Shown in pieces: positions 1-13,063 of a stretch of 64,000 nt of DNA. A program made the position numbers and the translations under genes. Every line of letters starts with the position of its first letter. Position 1 is the stretch's first letter. This stretch comes from Norana najaformis (taxonomy: Eukaryota > Annelida > Clitellata > Crassiclitellata > Hormogastridae). The notes under the pieces were generated by a model, which worked only from the letters and a program-made list of their open reading frames with translations, did no database searches and had not been told where the DNA came from. The stretch spans positions 10,431,184 to 10,495,183 of the forward strand of contig OZ029925.1 of NCBI GenBank assembly GCA_964023275.1, given 5' to 3'.

Positions 1-554
1 GTGTAGACTTCTAATGCCATAAAGCAACCCTGTTGGTAGCGCTTGAACTAGCTGTAGAGTAGTAGATGGACCTTTTCGGATATTCCTGCTTGGAAGTGTA
101 TTGTGTGTCTCTGGTCAAAGAAATTGTAAGTGGTGCATAGAAATGCAGAGTTGTATTAGTATTAGTGTAATCACCTGTTACAATTCGTTCGCTTGCAGCA
201 GATGTTGTTATAACCTTGATAGGATGGAAGAAGCCCTCTCAACGTATTCATGTCGCACTGTGAAATAAACCACAGAAACTGAAAACTGACTGGCATTTTA
301 TCCTTTTTAAGTTTCCAAAAAACATCAAGATTGTCGGCAACAGTCTCCCAGTCATACAACTTGCTAAACATCGACCCATATATTTAAACCTGAAAGTGCG
401 TGTAGGCCTTCCAATAGTGTTGTAGGCAGATGAAAACTTAACCTCGAACCAATCCCATTTTACGGTTGTTGTAACAGTCGTATTATATGAGGTGTTAATT
501 ATCAGTGATTCATTTGTTGGCGCTGTCACAGTACAGTAATCCGCAGAACTGTAA
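1..554. other. Non-coding flank
   Basis: I recognise no gene here. A minus-strand reading frame at 248-529 is open for 93 codons but has no family features that I can name. Confidence 0.4.
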
Positions 555-559
555 CAAAA

Positions 560-757
560 TTCGGAGAATGCTGCTTCGCGGTTGCCGGACCTGCGGCGTG
601 GAACAGTTTTCCTGAGTATATGTATATGTCACTGGAGGCATTTAAATCACGGCTGAAAACATTCCTTTTCAGCTTATCCTTTGACGGCTGAATGCACTGG
701 TGAATGTACCTCGGTAGTGTTACGGCACTATATAAATTGTCTTATTATTATTATTAT
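560..757 (+). mobile_element. 5'-truncated LINE (CR1/L2 type), 3' end only
   Basis: The frame from 560 to the stop at 689-691 reads FAVAGPAAWNSFPEYMYMSL and then AFKSRLKTFLFS. This is the hallmark C-terminal end of CR1/L2-like ORF2 (compare RAFSVAGPxxWNSLP in the longer copies in this window). It is followed by a short 3' UTR with GGCACTATATAAA and a (TTA)n tail ending near 757. Only about the last 45 codons remain, so the copy is inactive. Confidence 0.8.
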
Positions 758-3700
758 AAAATTCTTACTTTACAAATATTTTTGAAGATGTAGCGTAGGC
801 TGTAGTTTGAACAGCTATCCTCGGCGCACAAACGTATTTCTTTGGCCACAATATCCTTGAGTGGAGTTTGAAAAGGATTGCATCTGAGATCAGATAACGG
901 AAAGCACCTCGTTTGGTTCAAAAGATGCTCACATCGTGGTGCACCTTTGTCAGCATTGTTTGTGTAAGTGAACTTTCGACAACTCAGCCTAAAAACAGAA
1001 ATGCTTTGTGTATGCCTATCATCATTTCACTGATTTCACTAGTTTGTTATGCACAGTGTGTGGCTGTTCTTAACCGAGTTATGGAACAGTGATTCCAAAC
1101 ACGGGATCAGCTATCAACCGTGGATGGGTTTCATTGGTCATTATTACGTCTGTGATGATTCCCCACAGAAGACTTCTCCAGCCCTGCAATCATGATTCAA
1201 CATGCTTAATTTGGAAACTTCTTGAAATTGCACATGATTTGCGGTAAATATTAAGTGATTTTAAAAGGTTGCTATGTAGGCCTAATATTTATCCGATTAC
1301 ACTACATTTGTTCAAGTTGTCCTACTATTTCATTTCTTCAAGTTGTTCTATTTTTCATAGGACTTCAGTATTCCAAAAATAGATCTTTGGCAAAAATTCC
1401 ATATGCCATTATCTCTATTCAGTCATACAGATAAGTACTTAAAATTTTTTTTAATGTTTTGAGTCAGTGAAAAGTTCATACTGTGGATACAGAAGGCATT
1501 CAGTTTTAGTGCAGTTATTATCAGTTAGATGGTTCTTGAAAGTGCATTTCTTTTTGGAAGTCTGAAAAGAAATAATGCAATTTATTAGATGGATACCAGT
1601 TTTCAAGGTTTAAACCCCAGCTACCCACTCTTCAGTAGCCTACATCTCTGCACAGCTGGCTCCAGCTAACATGCATCATACTTTAGGTCAAACTGGGTAG
1701 CAGAGCTTACAAGGAGGCAAGATATAAAGTAAGAATGTTGCTGCATGACAAAAAGCAATAAACATCAAGACACTTAATACATGGCCTTCAAGTACCTCAA
1801 AAAAGCACTGTATAACTGGAGCAAAGACACCTGCTAATTGTGCTACATGTTTGATGTATAAGCAACTAGAACGGTAAAGTAATCAAGGAAAAATTGAAGG
1901 ATGGTCTGATACTTAAATTGTAACATCGTCAGTAATGTTCCAAGTTAAGGCAGAAAACTTGTAAAAGAAAACTGACAGCACTTCTGCATCTGGTACATTG
2001 TTAATAAAGAATGCTGAAGACATTCTGAGAAGCTGTTAGGTATGTAGGAGTGCTACAAGCATTCTGTTACCTTAATAAATTATAATACATTACAAGACAA
2101 ATATAAAATAGTGAGTTTTAATAACAGCTGGTATAATGGCTGATATAACGCTATGATAAAAGTGATTAGGCATAGGTTAGATTACCCGTCATAGGACTGA
2201 ATAGAGCTTTATTAGAATTTTTAAATTTATCATACCAAATAACTCACTTCTAAATGTGTCATACCTTGGTCTTGCCTTCAAGTGACGGCCATAAACCAGT
2301 TGTAGTTGTTCCTTTTTTGTGATGTGGAAGTGCCATCTTCTCAACATGATGTTGTCTCTCATGCAATACGACAGGAAACCTGTCCCTCTGAAGCTTACAG
2401 TTCCATTACTCCTAATAAATAATTGCATAATGTTATTACCGGTATTCCGCAAAGATGGCAGTACAGTCACTGCAGGGGGCTCAAGATTGAATTTACCAGT
2501 GGAAAAACTATCTCTAACACAACCTCACACACATTCCACAACATAAGGCTTTCCATTTTTGCCTTCCATTTTTAAAGCTGATTATTTTTTCCAAGTTTTT
2601 GCACGGTCTTTCATTTTTAGACTTAGTGACTTTATGACATTATGGTCGGATCGCATAAGAAGCAGGCTTCTGACTGTGGTGTGACTAGGAATGCATACAG
2701 GTGGGATAACAATATGGCATGCCGTGCCATTGCTGAGTTGGGTTGGTGATGAATGGCATTGAAAAGATCACACTTCTGTGGGAAAATAGGCCCTACTCAG
2801 CGGATAGTCAGAAGCTCAAAATGATCTGTCTACGAGGGTGAGCCAGTCTTGTGGCTCATGGGGAATATCCTTCCCAGAGGACAATCTTATTGTGGTTCAT
2901 TGGGACTATTGTTCTCAGGGGGCCAATCTGAAGCATTTGGTAAAGAAAGTTCTCTCATGGTATAAAGAATCCAGTTTAAAAATTGTCTCATAATTTGTAA
3001 AGTAATGTACATCAGCCAGCCAACCTCTCAGGTTCACAGTTATTACACTCCTCGCTAGCGACATTTGCACCTTCCCATCATTCATCGGTTCTTATGGTTC
3101 TTAGTGCTTCACATAATCCGGTTTCAAGTGCACTTCTGAACTTTGTAAGGAAGGCATTAACAAATTTTAGTTGTATTGTATTATGTATTGTGTCGTTGGA
3201 AGTTTAAATTACTGCAGGTCAATCAATTCAGCAGCTATAGGTCAATATTAACCCAAATGGCAGCTGGGTCTTGCCCCATATTCTGACTAGGACGTGAGAC
3301 GCCCCGAGACGTTTTATGACAACAACACCTAAGAATACGATCTGAAAAGTCGGGATTGATGTTTGAGGTACTGCTGTGATCATCGAATGTTCGAGAATTT
3401 CGCGATCATTCAGGTTTTCAATAAATCAAACTTACGGTGCATGAGCTTTTAGTTGTTAATTTAAAACAATACAACCCAAAAGAAATACCGCACCCCCTAT
3501 TGTCTTCATATCTTCCGTCTACAGACGCGGTTGACACACGTCCACAGACAATATACATGATTTATTCAACATCACTGGCATATATGACGTCATCATCTAG
3601 CACCATCTAGCGCTTGACTTAATAAATCATAAGCGAATTATAGATGAATTATAATGAAGCTGTGTACTGTATCTGCATGCAGTCGGTCTTCGTTAAAGTC

Positions 3701-4363
3701 TTTTAGTGAAGCTGTTCTAACATGTGGACAGTTAATATTTTATAATATCTATAAGGTATGTGGTCATGATCATTGTTTATACAGTGTATTTTAATGTAAC
3801 TGGACAGTTGCAACATATACTGCCTTAATGCTAAGCACATTTCAATTAAAGGCGTTCCACCAGCCATCCCAGATGGAGTTCTTTGAGAATGACATTAGTC
3901 TTTGGAGGCATGCTGCTGGCTTTAGAGGACCTTTTTCCACAAGGCACGACTATGACAACAGTAAAAGCAACAACCGAACAACCTTCTTCATGGGCTACAC
4001 AGCATACATGACAACAGACACCTTCATCTGATGCTTTAAATAAGAAAATCCAGAGTTATAGTGGTGTGTGGGGCTACCAAAGAAACCAGCAATCGGACAC
4101 CATGCTATCTGCAAAATGACACTGGCATTACCAAGGATTTTCATATTTGATTAAGGCCTGTTTCGCCTCAAAGTTGAGGACGTGACTTCAGCATCAATCC
4201 CTATATGTGTATAGTACAGAAAACAACGCAATGACTAGTAGTTATGTCCCTTGTGTTTCTGCATATTTCTTACTGGGGAAACTTCTACTGCACAGTTACT
4301 GTAATGCACAACCAATCAAAAGTAGCTTTAGCCCCCCCAGCAGCATCATATGTAGCAGGCCTA

Positions 4364-4407
4364 CATATTAAGCCCATAAGACAATATCTCCATATGGGCT
4401 TCATATG
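4364..4407. repeat. Palindromic repeat, GAAGCCCATATG family, copy 1
   Basis: The arms CATATTAAGCCCATAAG and CATATGGGCTTCATATG pair at about 15 of 17 positions around a ~10-base loop. The same arm sequence recurs at 18709-18748 and, more diverged, at 18804-18841. This suggests a dispersed MITE-like palindrome. Confidence 0.6.
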
Positions 4408-5438
4408 TCCAACCATATACTGTATGTAGGTCACAGGAAGCCCCTTATGATGTTGCTGTTACGCAAGTAAAACCTCAATTTAATTGCAATCCTTTGGACA
4501 GAAACAGTCAAGATCCACGAGGCCCAGGAGACAGGAAAACATAACTATTTCTATTTAATATTATTTAAATTTGGATGCAGTCATATAGCTCTGGTAACTG
4601 AATGTAATCTAACAGGATTTTTATAGCACCTTTTCAGCCTTCAGAAGACTTTATTTAAGCCTTAAACCATTATTATTACAATTATTACTAGTACATATCA
4701 AAGTCACACAATGCAAATCGGAGGCACAGACATCCACGTTCACTCAAGAAACTTATTCAACTAAATTTAGAACTTTTTATTTCAAACATTTTACCTGGAT
4801 TTCATCAACAGTTCACTGCATCAAAACTATTACTAATAGCATTCTACAGAGGATTGACCAATAAATGTAAAGAAACTCCATTTTCTGACCAAGTTAAATA
4901 AGAGTCAGTTGGAATTTTGTTTACGGGAAGTCACTGCGAAAAGCACTATTAAAATCATCCAAACAATCGAGTCCAAACAATATTTACATGAAGTGATTTA
5001 TTTTTACATTGCTTCAAACATAAAACAGAAAGAACGTAGTAAATTTCAACCAAAAACAATTTGCTCAACTCAAAAACTAACAAGAAAAGAGCTGCTATGC
5101 AACAGAACAATGGAGGGAATTTCTTCAAAGATTATTTATTACTTTGAAACACAGAGTGAAACAGTTGTCTAGAATAAAATTAAGTTCTGGAGAGATTAAC
5201 TGAGAGAAAAACTATAGCTACTGTGAGGCAAGCGATGGTAAAAACATCAACTACGTTGCCTCAGCTGGCTAATCTTCAGGTGCTTAGTCATCTGACTCAA
5301 CCAAAAATTACAAAACTGCAAGCAAGCGATCTTTCATTGCTAAATTTTACATGAAATATGCAGAAGAAATGAAAAACACTGGACAGAACAGTGAGAAGTC
5401 AGTTTTTGTTGAGTGAACATACAGTATATACAACAGGG

Positions 5439-5444
5439 TTTATT
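5439..5444 (-). terminator. Possible MAEA polyadenylation signal
   Basis: AATAAA on the minus strand, about 630 bp downstream of the MAEA stop. It is placed by motif only, and other AT-rich hexamers exist nearby. Confidence 0.3.
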
Positions 5445-6076
5445 TGTCTAAAATGTTGCATTACAGCAGAAATATGAAGCAATCAAATATTCTTGGTCAT
5501 CATATAAATTTCTGGCAAGAAATGCCTTCAAGGGGTTATTAGAAGGTGCTACATGTATACCCTTGTCCAGTTTAACTGCATTATATGTGAGTCAAAATGG
5601 TAATCTATTGTCAAGCCATGCTACCTGTTCAGAAAACTTTTCAGTAGCACAAAAAACTGTGCTTCAATCAGTAGTTATCCACCCAGATGGTTCTAAATTA
5701 CCTGACAGAACTCCAGGTTCACAGGTCACAGGCAGAAAAACGTTAGTCAGTTTAACTGAAGTTTGGATTTTTTCCTAGCACAGGTCTGTCCTAAACTGTC
5801 AGCTTTTAGTCACATAGTGTAACGCTGAACCCAGATTACGTCATGGACAATACACGCAGACCTTAACAGTTTCTGTACAAACATGATTGAATCACAGGCA
5901 GGTCAGTCAATCAATGAACTGCAAAATATATACCCCCTACTTCTTAGGAGACCTCCATTTTGTAGACAGTCATTACATGTCTTGTTACATTACAACATGT
6001 TAATGTGTATCATACACACTAGCCCCAACATGGGGTTAAACATCATTTGAAGCAGTCACAAGGGAAGGAATGACGA

Positions 6077-6178
6077 CTACATGACAAAGACTTTCTGCAC
6101 TTTCTCAAAGTCGAACGTGTCTTTGGTGCGTGGACACGTCACTTTGCCACCATTGGCATTTGCCATTGCACTCAGGGC
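6077..6178 (-). CDS. MAEA: MAEA exon 9 (stop)
   Basis: Thirty-three codons, including [20 protein letters not shown] and the final Met, then TAG at 6077-6079. This matches the conserved C-terminus of MAEA. Confidence 0.95.
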   Translation of the reverse strand, partial: ALSAMANANGGKVTCPRTKDTFDFEKVQKVFVM

Positions 6179-9100
6179 CTAAAGAAAACAAAATACAGTC
6201 AAAGTAAAAACTGAAAACAGTGAATGTGTCTTTTGTCATTTGCTATGAGCATTTATCTAGTGTCCGTTTATAATATGCACTCAGAAGTGCTCCCGCAACC
6301 ATCTTGGTGAAAAAGAAAATGTTTACAGTGTTGATAAAAATGATGTAACTAGCAGGCAATTCCGTCTAGATATGTAAGAATGCATGTATGAGTTGATGTG
6401 CAGAAGCATAGATTAGATTTAGAACAAGGAAGCGAATAAAACAACTCAGGATGCACAAGAGACAAGAATTTGCATTTCTTCTTCAAAGACATAAACCTGG
6501 GATTTGTAGAATGTAGATACAGACACAATGTTGCAATATTAATGCACTACTTACACCTATAGTGACCAACAGCACACAACATCAACAATTATTACTGACA
6601 GCTAATTAATGCAGGCACGTCTGAAGCTAGCAATTACACACATCAGGATCTGTCATCTGTTGGTTTTAGGTAAAGAGTTCTAAGCAGCTGCTTGGGTATG
6701 AAAAACACCTAACAGCTCAAGTGCTAACAACAGCAATTTAACAATCACATTAACATGGCATTCGTTCAATGCATGTCTCTATCAATAATATTTCTCTCCA
6801 GCACAGACGGCTAATGAAGCATGGTCCAGTGTTCAAGAACCTCTTGGCCAAAGCAAACCATACCGACACTACTCCAACAATGGCTGGGTTAGAAAACCCA
6901 CTTACAAATAAATATAAATACTTACATTTAATCCATAAACGTAGCCATTAGGAAGCATCATGGGTGGATTATGTTCGTTTAATGGTTGACCAGACATGGC
7001 ACAGATGAGTCGTGACTGCGCACAATGAGCAAATGGGAGTTTCCGAGCCAAGACGTTCAGATGTTTGCTGCAGACCGGACAGGCGGGATTCTTCTCAGCA
7101 ACACATTCCATGTAGCATTGGCTTTACCATTTGGTTAAGTATTTATCTGCATTGAGAAGTCTGATCCAACTGACTGACAGCAACAGAGCCAATGCTCCAA
7201 ACACATAGCACCCATATAATATCCTGTCTCTCTTGGACCAACCATCCACTGTCACGACGTTTGTGTGACTCAGTTCAACGCAGATGTTCTACATACCTCG
7301 AGTAGCATCTCTTTAGATCAGCTAGATACCCATATGCATGCAGCACTTTTGAGAGGTCCCTAAAAGGTGCTACATAAAGTGTTATTAAGAAGGCATGTGT
7401 CATGGTAGTTAAGGTGCTATGAATGGTAGAAGAATTTTTAAGGAGTTCTGATTATTAGATGGTCTAATCAAAAATGACTAATAACAAAATAACTGTGCTC
7501 AAGATAAGGATACGGAGTCTTGAGAGCAGACAGGCCAGCCTGGAGGGTTACAGTGAAGATGGAGTCCTGGCTTAACTGGTACAGTTTGAAGTTTTCACGC
7601 CGAAACTGGAGAATCAGCTGTTGCCAACGACCCAGATCCAGCAGCTCCTAAAATGCAATTCAAAATATTGCTAGCAACTATCAAGTAATTTTGCATTCCG
7701 TTTACAGCGTGCTTCCTTTGGTGAGTCGGTCTTGGAGTCAAGGGCATTAAGCGAATTGTGAGTAAAACAAACTCCATGTTAACACTAACAAACTCTCCTT
7801 TACTAAGCAGGTGTATACAGTATGTATGTATACATCACCTCAAAGTGTTGCCACCAGACATGTTTACCTCCTCCATGACTTTCTTGGCAGTTTTTGACAG
7901 TTGTTTAAGTTTTCATGGACAAAATTAACTTCACACTGGATACTTTCTCAGATAAATGCTGTGGCTATGCTAAAGATAACATATTCTTGTAGCTTTTAGA
8001 TTTATATTGTAAACTTTGAACTTGAGCTGGTGTCTGGGGTGGAATGGACACGTTCCTCAAAAGACAACAGTACAGATTAGTGCCACAGGTTTGCATTTAA
8101 CTTTGGAACAGAAAAGGTAAAGATAAAGAACACACACAGTACAATTAGAACACTCCTCAAGTTGAGCTGCATAAAAGCAATTAAGAAATACCTCAGTGAA
8201 TTCATTATTAATTAAGAAATGCCTTAGTGAATTCATTATTAATTAAGAAATGCCTCAGTGAATTCATTATTAATTAAGAAATGCCTCAGTGAATTCATTA
8301 TTAATTAAGAAATGCCTCAGTGAATTCATTATTAATTAAGAAATGCCTCAGTGAATTCATTATTAATTAAGAAATGCCTCAGTGAATCCATTATTAATCC
8401 AGAACTAGAGAGACACTTCAAAAGACAGACAGCATTACAAACCTCAAGATCTGAACAAAAACTACTGTAAAAGACAGACACCTTGTAAGGTCCACACTCA
8501 AAACAATAAACTACAAAGGTGGCTGAAGAAACAGATACCTTGTAGGGTGCAACCTCGGTATCCAGCGGGAATGCTAGCAGACCCATGCAGCGCTGGACAT
8601 CCAGATACTGACCATCTTCAAGGTTTACAAAATGCTTCCTGGCATGCCTACAAAGCAGAACAGCGGTCCAAATTCAAATTCTGAAACTTTTAAAGCCCAC
8701 AATTACTGTAGGACATGTACCTTTAGGTGGTTCTGGCTAACTGGGTTCGATGAATTCAATCAGCCAGTAAATTCTTGAACTTCTCTGATAAACTTTCTGG
8801 AAATTAGGCTGAAATTCGTTGGTCATTCAGTATGTGATAAATTTCTTCATCCTAATTCTTCACCTCCTGTCTTAGCCTATTTCCAGCCAACAAATCTTGC
8901 AGAGGTTCACAAACTCATCTTTTTTTCCTCTAGGACACCATTCCAACATGCCTTGATGTCCTAGGTCCAACCATTACATCAATTATCAATTTCTCATTGC
9001 ACATGGAATCCTTCCCACCTGCTTTTGCTCATGTCACAGTCCATCTTCTGTTTAAAGAAACCTCTTTTCTTTAGTATGGATTGCAGTTGTTTAATGCAGG

Positions 9101-12100
9101 AAAAAGTTGCTTGAATGGCATAAGAATAAAACAAAGAACAAGACAATCACAAAATGTGCAGGTAGACTAAACAAAGAATAAACATTATAAAGAAATAAAT
9201 AACAAGGAGACAGACTAACGTGACAGCTTCTAATCGGTTGTTACTTCGAACAAGTTCAATGAATTCCTGCTGTCGAAGACTAAATTCAAGCGTACTCTGT
9301 CAACAGTAATGTAATGTAACAGCAACTTACTGATATGCATAATGCTATATATATATACAATATATATATATATCTATATAATATATAACATTAATACTGA
9401 CATGTAGGAACACAGGCATATCCCACCTAAAGGATAGCTATTCAGAATTGCTCAAGGTTCCAGTTAATAAGCCACAGTGTTAAAACTTTTGGTAAATTTT
9501 CGAGTAATTTATTTTGCAATGAACTGAAATGCAAAATCTTGGAAATGTTATCCTTAGAAAACAAGACTGTACATAGTCAGCTTTTCCGCTTTTATTGCAT
9601 CAGTGGTTAAAATCTTTGTGTGGCAAATGTCAGTTTTCTTAATCCACAATTTCTACATAGATGTGTGCAATCAAGCACAAATACATAGCAGCCTCCAAAG
9701 ACTTCTCGATGGCATCGAACTGACCTCATAAACTTCATAAAAATAAAAAACTGAAAACAATGTGTTGATGTAGAATGGAGGCAAGTAGTCACCATTAACA
9801 CTGGGCATCATTACTTTTGCAGTCCATGATAACAAAATGCTGATGCAGAATATTTGTACCTTCATTTTTCGCAGTTTGCTCTTGTTGTCATAGCACCAGG
9901 CAAGGCATTTGGACGTGTCTTTATTGGCCAGTGCTTTTTCCACTTCATGTGAAACCATGAAAAGATCTATGTTAGTCAAGTCCTAGAACAAAAGCCAACC
10001 ATGGTTTAAAACAACAGAGGTACAGCGTGTACTATCAGTTCTCTATCATCAACAAGAGATCTTCCACTGTCGACTATTCACAATTATTCGAGATAAAACT
10101 TTTTAAAATCATTAACAAAGTGTTGATGAAAGCAAACAGTTTCCATTTTTATATTTTTTATCCTCAGGATAAATTTTTGGTCGTAAAGAGTAGAAAGAGG
10201 AACTAACTTTAATAAGTGGCACCAAATAAGCCATGCATATAGAATTTAGTTGAGCAGTTTCTAGCCTGTAGGCTGGTCCGAGAAGTTAAAACATAAATCC
10301 AACATGTTCAGTATATGCCAGATGGCTGTTGGACACCACCGGGTACCTGATCACTCGCAATCTTTTTCTGGCTTAAGATCACTGCAACATGATCATCCAT
10401 GTTAAACGTGAAGTCAGTTAGTTCAGAGATTCCATAGAGTAAAATCCAATTCCATTATTCAAGGTAAATCACCACTAACACTCGGCAGCACTACTTTTGC
10501 GGTCAACAATAAAAGAAATTTTATTTTAAAAAAGGCGAGGTAATGTCATTAAACACTGCATACTTCTTGATAACAATAACATCAATCGAAATACAACAGC
10601 TGTGCTAGAATAATGACAGATAAAAAGATCAATACACTTCTACAACCTCAATGCCAGAGTGCCTGGCAAGCTGGATCGCTGTTTTGTAGTAACCGGTTCT
10701 GAGGAAATACTCAACAAGCATTCGGTCAAGTCTCTTCTTCCTCCATGCGTTTGCCATTGCAGGAACAGCATTTTCAGTTTCTGTCAAGTGATCCAGGCGT
10801 CTCTTGCAGGTCTTGGCCGCCTCAATCTCTTCGTGGATACTCTCCTCTGCCTAGTCATCAAAACAGCAGATCACAGTCACACTTGTTCCATAATCAATGT
10901 ACAGATAAAACGGAAACCCATTTAATCACCTGCTTTCAGCCTCTATTAGAATATTTCTTCGAATCATCGTCAAGTTTTACAATCCAGAGCACTGTTCCAA
11001 CATACACACAACTGCTTTTCTGTTGTTTTACTCCATTGTTACTTGGAGCATATACTTTCTAGCATCCAAGCCACCTTGTCACCTCACATGATACACAAGA
11101 GACATCAGTGCCAAGGGAAAACCTTTTCTTCTACCAGATTTTAACTGGCATCTGCTAACAACAGTTGCCACAGCAACTCCTCTGGGAAGAATTACTGCCA
11201 TGATGCAAACTGGTAAATTAGGAATAACACAATAAAAACATAAATATTAATAAGATAAATATCTTTAAGATAAATATTATTGAGATAAATATTATTAAGA
11301 TAAACATTATTAAGATAAATATTATCAAGATAAATATCTTTAAGATAAATATTATCAAGATAAATATTAGTGCCAGTGGTCAGATACCTTCCTCTTCATC
11401 ATCATCAATTTTTCCGTCATTCCATCAAGTGCCTGTGTCACTTCTGCTATTGTTGCCGATCGTTGTAGGCATTTCTCCAGTTCACTCGTTGTAGCCTGCA
11501 CACGCTGTACCTCTCGGTCTGTATTCTTCTGAGCTAGTCGAAACTTTTTGTTCAGGATCTCATATGGCACCTTCAAAAGCCAGCATAAAAAACTGAAAGG
11601 TCAAATACTTTAGACAGCCACATGCAAAATAGCATAAACTCGATATCCTTAAAACTACAAACAAAGATAAACAGGTTCTGCGGTTTTACAAGAAAGTATA
11701 AAAACACAAGATCATTATTTTCAAAATCAGAATACGTTCAAGAGATCCAAAAGCCAGCATAGTCAGAATAAGTTAACATCAGGAATAGCACTACACAGTA
11801 ATACTGTAAATCTGAAGATCATACATCATGCCCACATGTTGTCCAGGTCATGAAAATCACCTAAAATTGTGTCCAATGTTACAGATTCAGGACTTTTAAT
11901 CCAATATGTGAAGCAAATAACTATTGTAGCCATGCACAAGTAATGCTGAGTACATCACCAAGTGCATATTATAGAAAAAACTAGCTGCAAAAGTTTGATT
12001 GAAGATTAATAGCGGTACATCATGCAGGGCTAGTTAACACATTTTGCTAAATATTTACGAAGTAGTACATTTGAACACTATAGATCCAAATGCATGTCAG

Positions 12101-13063
12101 ATGTAAGTAAGTAAGTAAGTAATGCATTTGTTAACATGCCATATGTCCATCGACTGAGCGAGGAATTGTAGGCGTGGGTGGGTCACAGCGGTCACACAAC
12201 AAAAGCGAGACGATACAAATAGGTCTTAAGCCATTTTACGAATGTGTCTAGGGAGACACATTTAGATGGAGCCAAAGTATTTTACATTTCTTGAAACTAT
12301 ACCACAAGCTGGAGGTAAGCTGCAAGTTTCATGCTTGTATGTGGAATAGCTACTGAAAAGCAGTGACTGGAAAACATAAGAAAATTTTATGCGTAATTTG
12401 CCACAGAACTGAAAATCAGCAACCCCCGGTGTGTTAAGGTGAGGTGGTTTCCCAAAACTGGTTGACAGGAATATCCCATATTTTGTTGTTAAATTATATC
12501 AGTGATATTTGAATATCTTAAATTTGCATGGCACCACAATAACTTTATACAAGTTACCAGCTGGTCAAAGTGTTTAATCAGTTGTCTGACGACCATTTAT
12601 TTGTCTATTTCTCACTCTATAATCTCAGACTGATATTTCTTGAGTCTTTTGTCTGGTCTTTCCCAATGGTCTTTTTCAACCTTATTGTCTGGTCTTTTTC
12701 AACCCGTACAACATGTAGTCTTGTAAGAGACAATAATGTAATAAGAGAGCACTTGAAAAGCTCTACAACACATACAGTCTAAAAACTAAGTATCTTCATA
12801 TCACAAAGTCTTTTATAGAGCTCACAATATTTTTTCAGTTGCGACTACTTCAATTTTATTGATAATTATAGAAAATGACATCAATACCCATGCCACCTTT
12901 AACCGAATTTAGCCAATACTGTGCTATACATAACGTTGGCTTATAACTGAGCCGATGATAAACTAACTAGACGTTCACTCTGTTTTTAGTTAAGTTTTAC
13001 CGACAGCGTAAATGAATAAACCTTTAATGTTGGATGCTCCAGGTATTTGACATCAGAGGCCAT
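6077..13063 (-). CDS. MAEA: MAEA, RING-like subunit of the CTLH/GID E3 ubiquitin ligase (9 exons, complete)
   Basis: The coding exons, in transcript order, are 13022-13063, 11388-11570, 10647-10850, 9860-9982, 9220-9296, 8539-8647, 7514-7647, 6926-7121 and 6077-6178. Together they make 1170 nt, 389 aa plus stop, close to the ~396 aa of vertebrate MAEA. Every intron is GT-AG and all phases join. The protein shows a LisH motif at about 111-143 ([14 protein letters not shown]), CTLH at about 148-205 ([16 protein letters not shown]), a CRA region to about 290, and the C-terminal RING-like module with CPVC at 305-308, AHC at 322-324 and the near-invariant [13 protein letters not shown] at 342-354. 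From family knowledge, MAEA pairs with RMND5 in the CTLH complex to ubiquitinate targets. The start is the only ATG in exon 1 that joins in phase to [10 protein letters not shown]. Introns carry tandem repeats and a decayed SINE. I see no break in the reading frame. Confidence 0.96.
6926..7121 (-). CDS. MAEA: MAEA exon 8 (RING-like module)
   Basis: [18 protein letters not shown] and [15 protein letters not shown] form the zinc-binding module. The acceptor TAAAG|C has a weak pyrimidine tract, but it is the only one that keeps the QCY of the family in frame. Confidence 0.94.
7514..7647 (-). CDS. MAEA: MAEA exon 7 (CRA)
   Basis: [20 protein letters not shown] to [11 protein letters not shown]. 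Ends two bases into the Pro codon, donor CC|GTATCC. Confidence 0.95.
8181..8398. repeat. 31-bp tandem repeat, about 7 copies
   Basis: The unit begins TTAAGAAATGCCTCAGTGAA and ends with TTCATTATTAA, repeating every 31 bp with one or two changes per copy. It contains GAATTC in most copies. It lies within the MAEA intron between exons 6 and 7, about 140 bp from the exon 6 donor. Confidence 0.9.
8539..8647 (-). CDS. MAEA: MAEA exon 6 (CRA)
   Basis: [20 protein letters not shown] followed by [16 protein letters not shown]. Ends in phase 0. The 31-bp GAATTC-containing tandem array lies about 140 bp downstream in the next intron. Confidence 0.95.
9220..9296 (-). CDS. MAEA: MAEA exon 5 (CTLH end)
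   Basis: [20 protein letters not shown] and RLEAV, ending two bases into a Thr codon. It joins exactly to HARKHF in exon 6. Confidence 0.94.
9347..9388. repeat. (TA)n microsatellite
   Basis: Interrupted TATATA tract in the MAEA intron between exons 4 and 5. Confidence 0.85.
9860..9982 (-). CDS. MAEA: MAEA exon 4 (CTLH)
   Basis: Encodes residues 144-184 with [16 protein letters not shown], the signature of the CTLH domain. Phase 0 at both ends. Confidence 0.95.
10647..10850 (-). CDS. MAEA: MAEA exon 3 (LisH)
   Basis: Encodes residues 76-143, including the LisH motif [20 protein letters not shown]. Phase 0 at both ends; donor GAG|GTTGTA. Confidence 0.95.
11250..11371. repeat. 15-bp AAGATAAATATTATT tandem repeat, about 8 copies
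   Basis: Successive AAGATAAATATTATT or AAGATAAATATCTTT units end 17 bp before the MAEA exon 2 donor, inside the intron. Copies vary at the last three to five bases. Confidence 0.85.
11388..11570 (-). CDS. MAEA: MAEA exon 2
   Basis: Encodes residues 15-75, [20 protein letters not shown] onward. This is the N-terminal helical region. Phase 0 at both ends. A 15-bp tandem array lies 17 bp downstream of its donor. Confidence 0.93.
12103..12200 (-). repeat. SINE-like repeat with (TTAC)n tail, copy 1
   Basis: Read on the minus strand it ends CATATGGCATGTTAACAAAT, then GCA and (TTAC)4. The second copy at 53361-53470 is nearly identical over the last ~40 bp and keeps a Pol III B-box-like GGGTTCAAGTATCC. 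This copy has lost the B box. Confidence 0.7.
13022..13063 (-). CDS. MAEA: MAEA exon 1 (start)
   Basis: Fourteen codons, [14 protein letters not shown], ending AAG|GTTTAT in phase 0. The PTLK end matches the conserved junction before VPYE in the family. The ATG is at 13061-13063. Confidence 0.9.

Larger units (their letters stand above)
758..6076. other. Left flank and MAEA 3' region, mostly featureless
   Basis: No coding exon could be supported. The stretch contains a GAAGCCCATATG hairpin near 4364-4407 and the candidate MAEA polyadenylation signal at 5439. Short open frames at 2189-2546 and 3828-4031 have no recognisable motif. Confidence 0.5.

Noticed and set aside
248..529. A 93-codon minus-strand frame at the left edge
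   Set aside because: It has no recognisable motif, no convincing splice context and a biased Thr/Asn composition.
8181..8398. CRISPR-like array
   Set aside because: The 31-bp units are directly adjacent with no unique spacers, and the setting is a eukaryotic intron.
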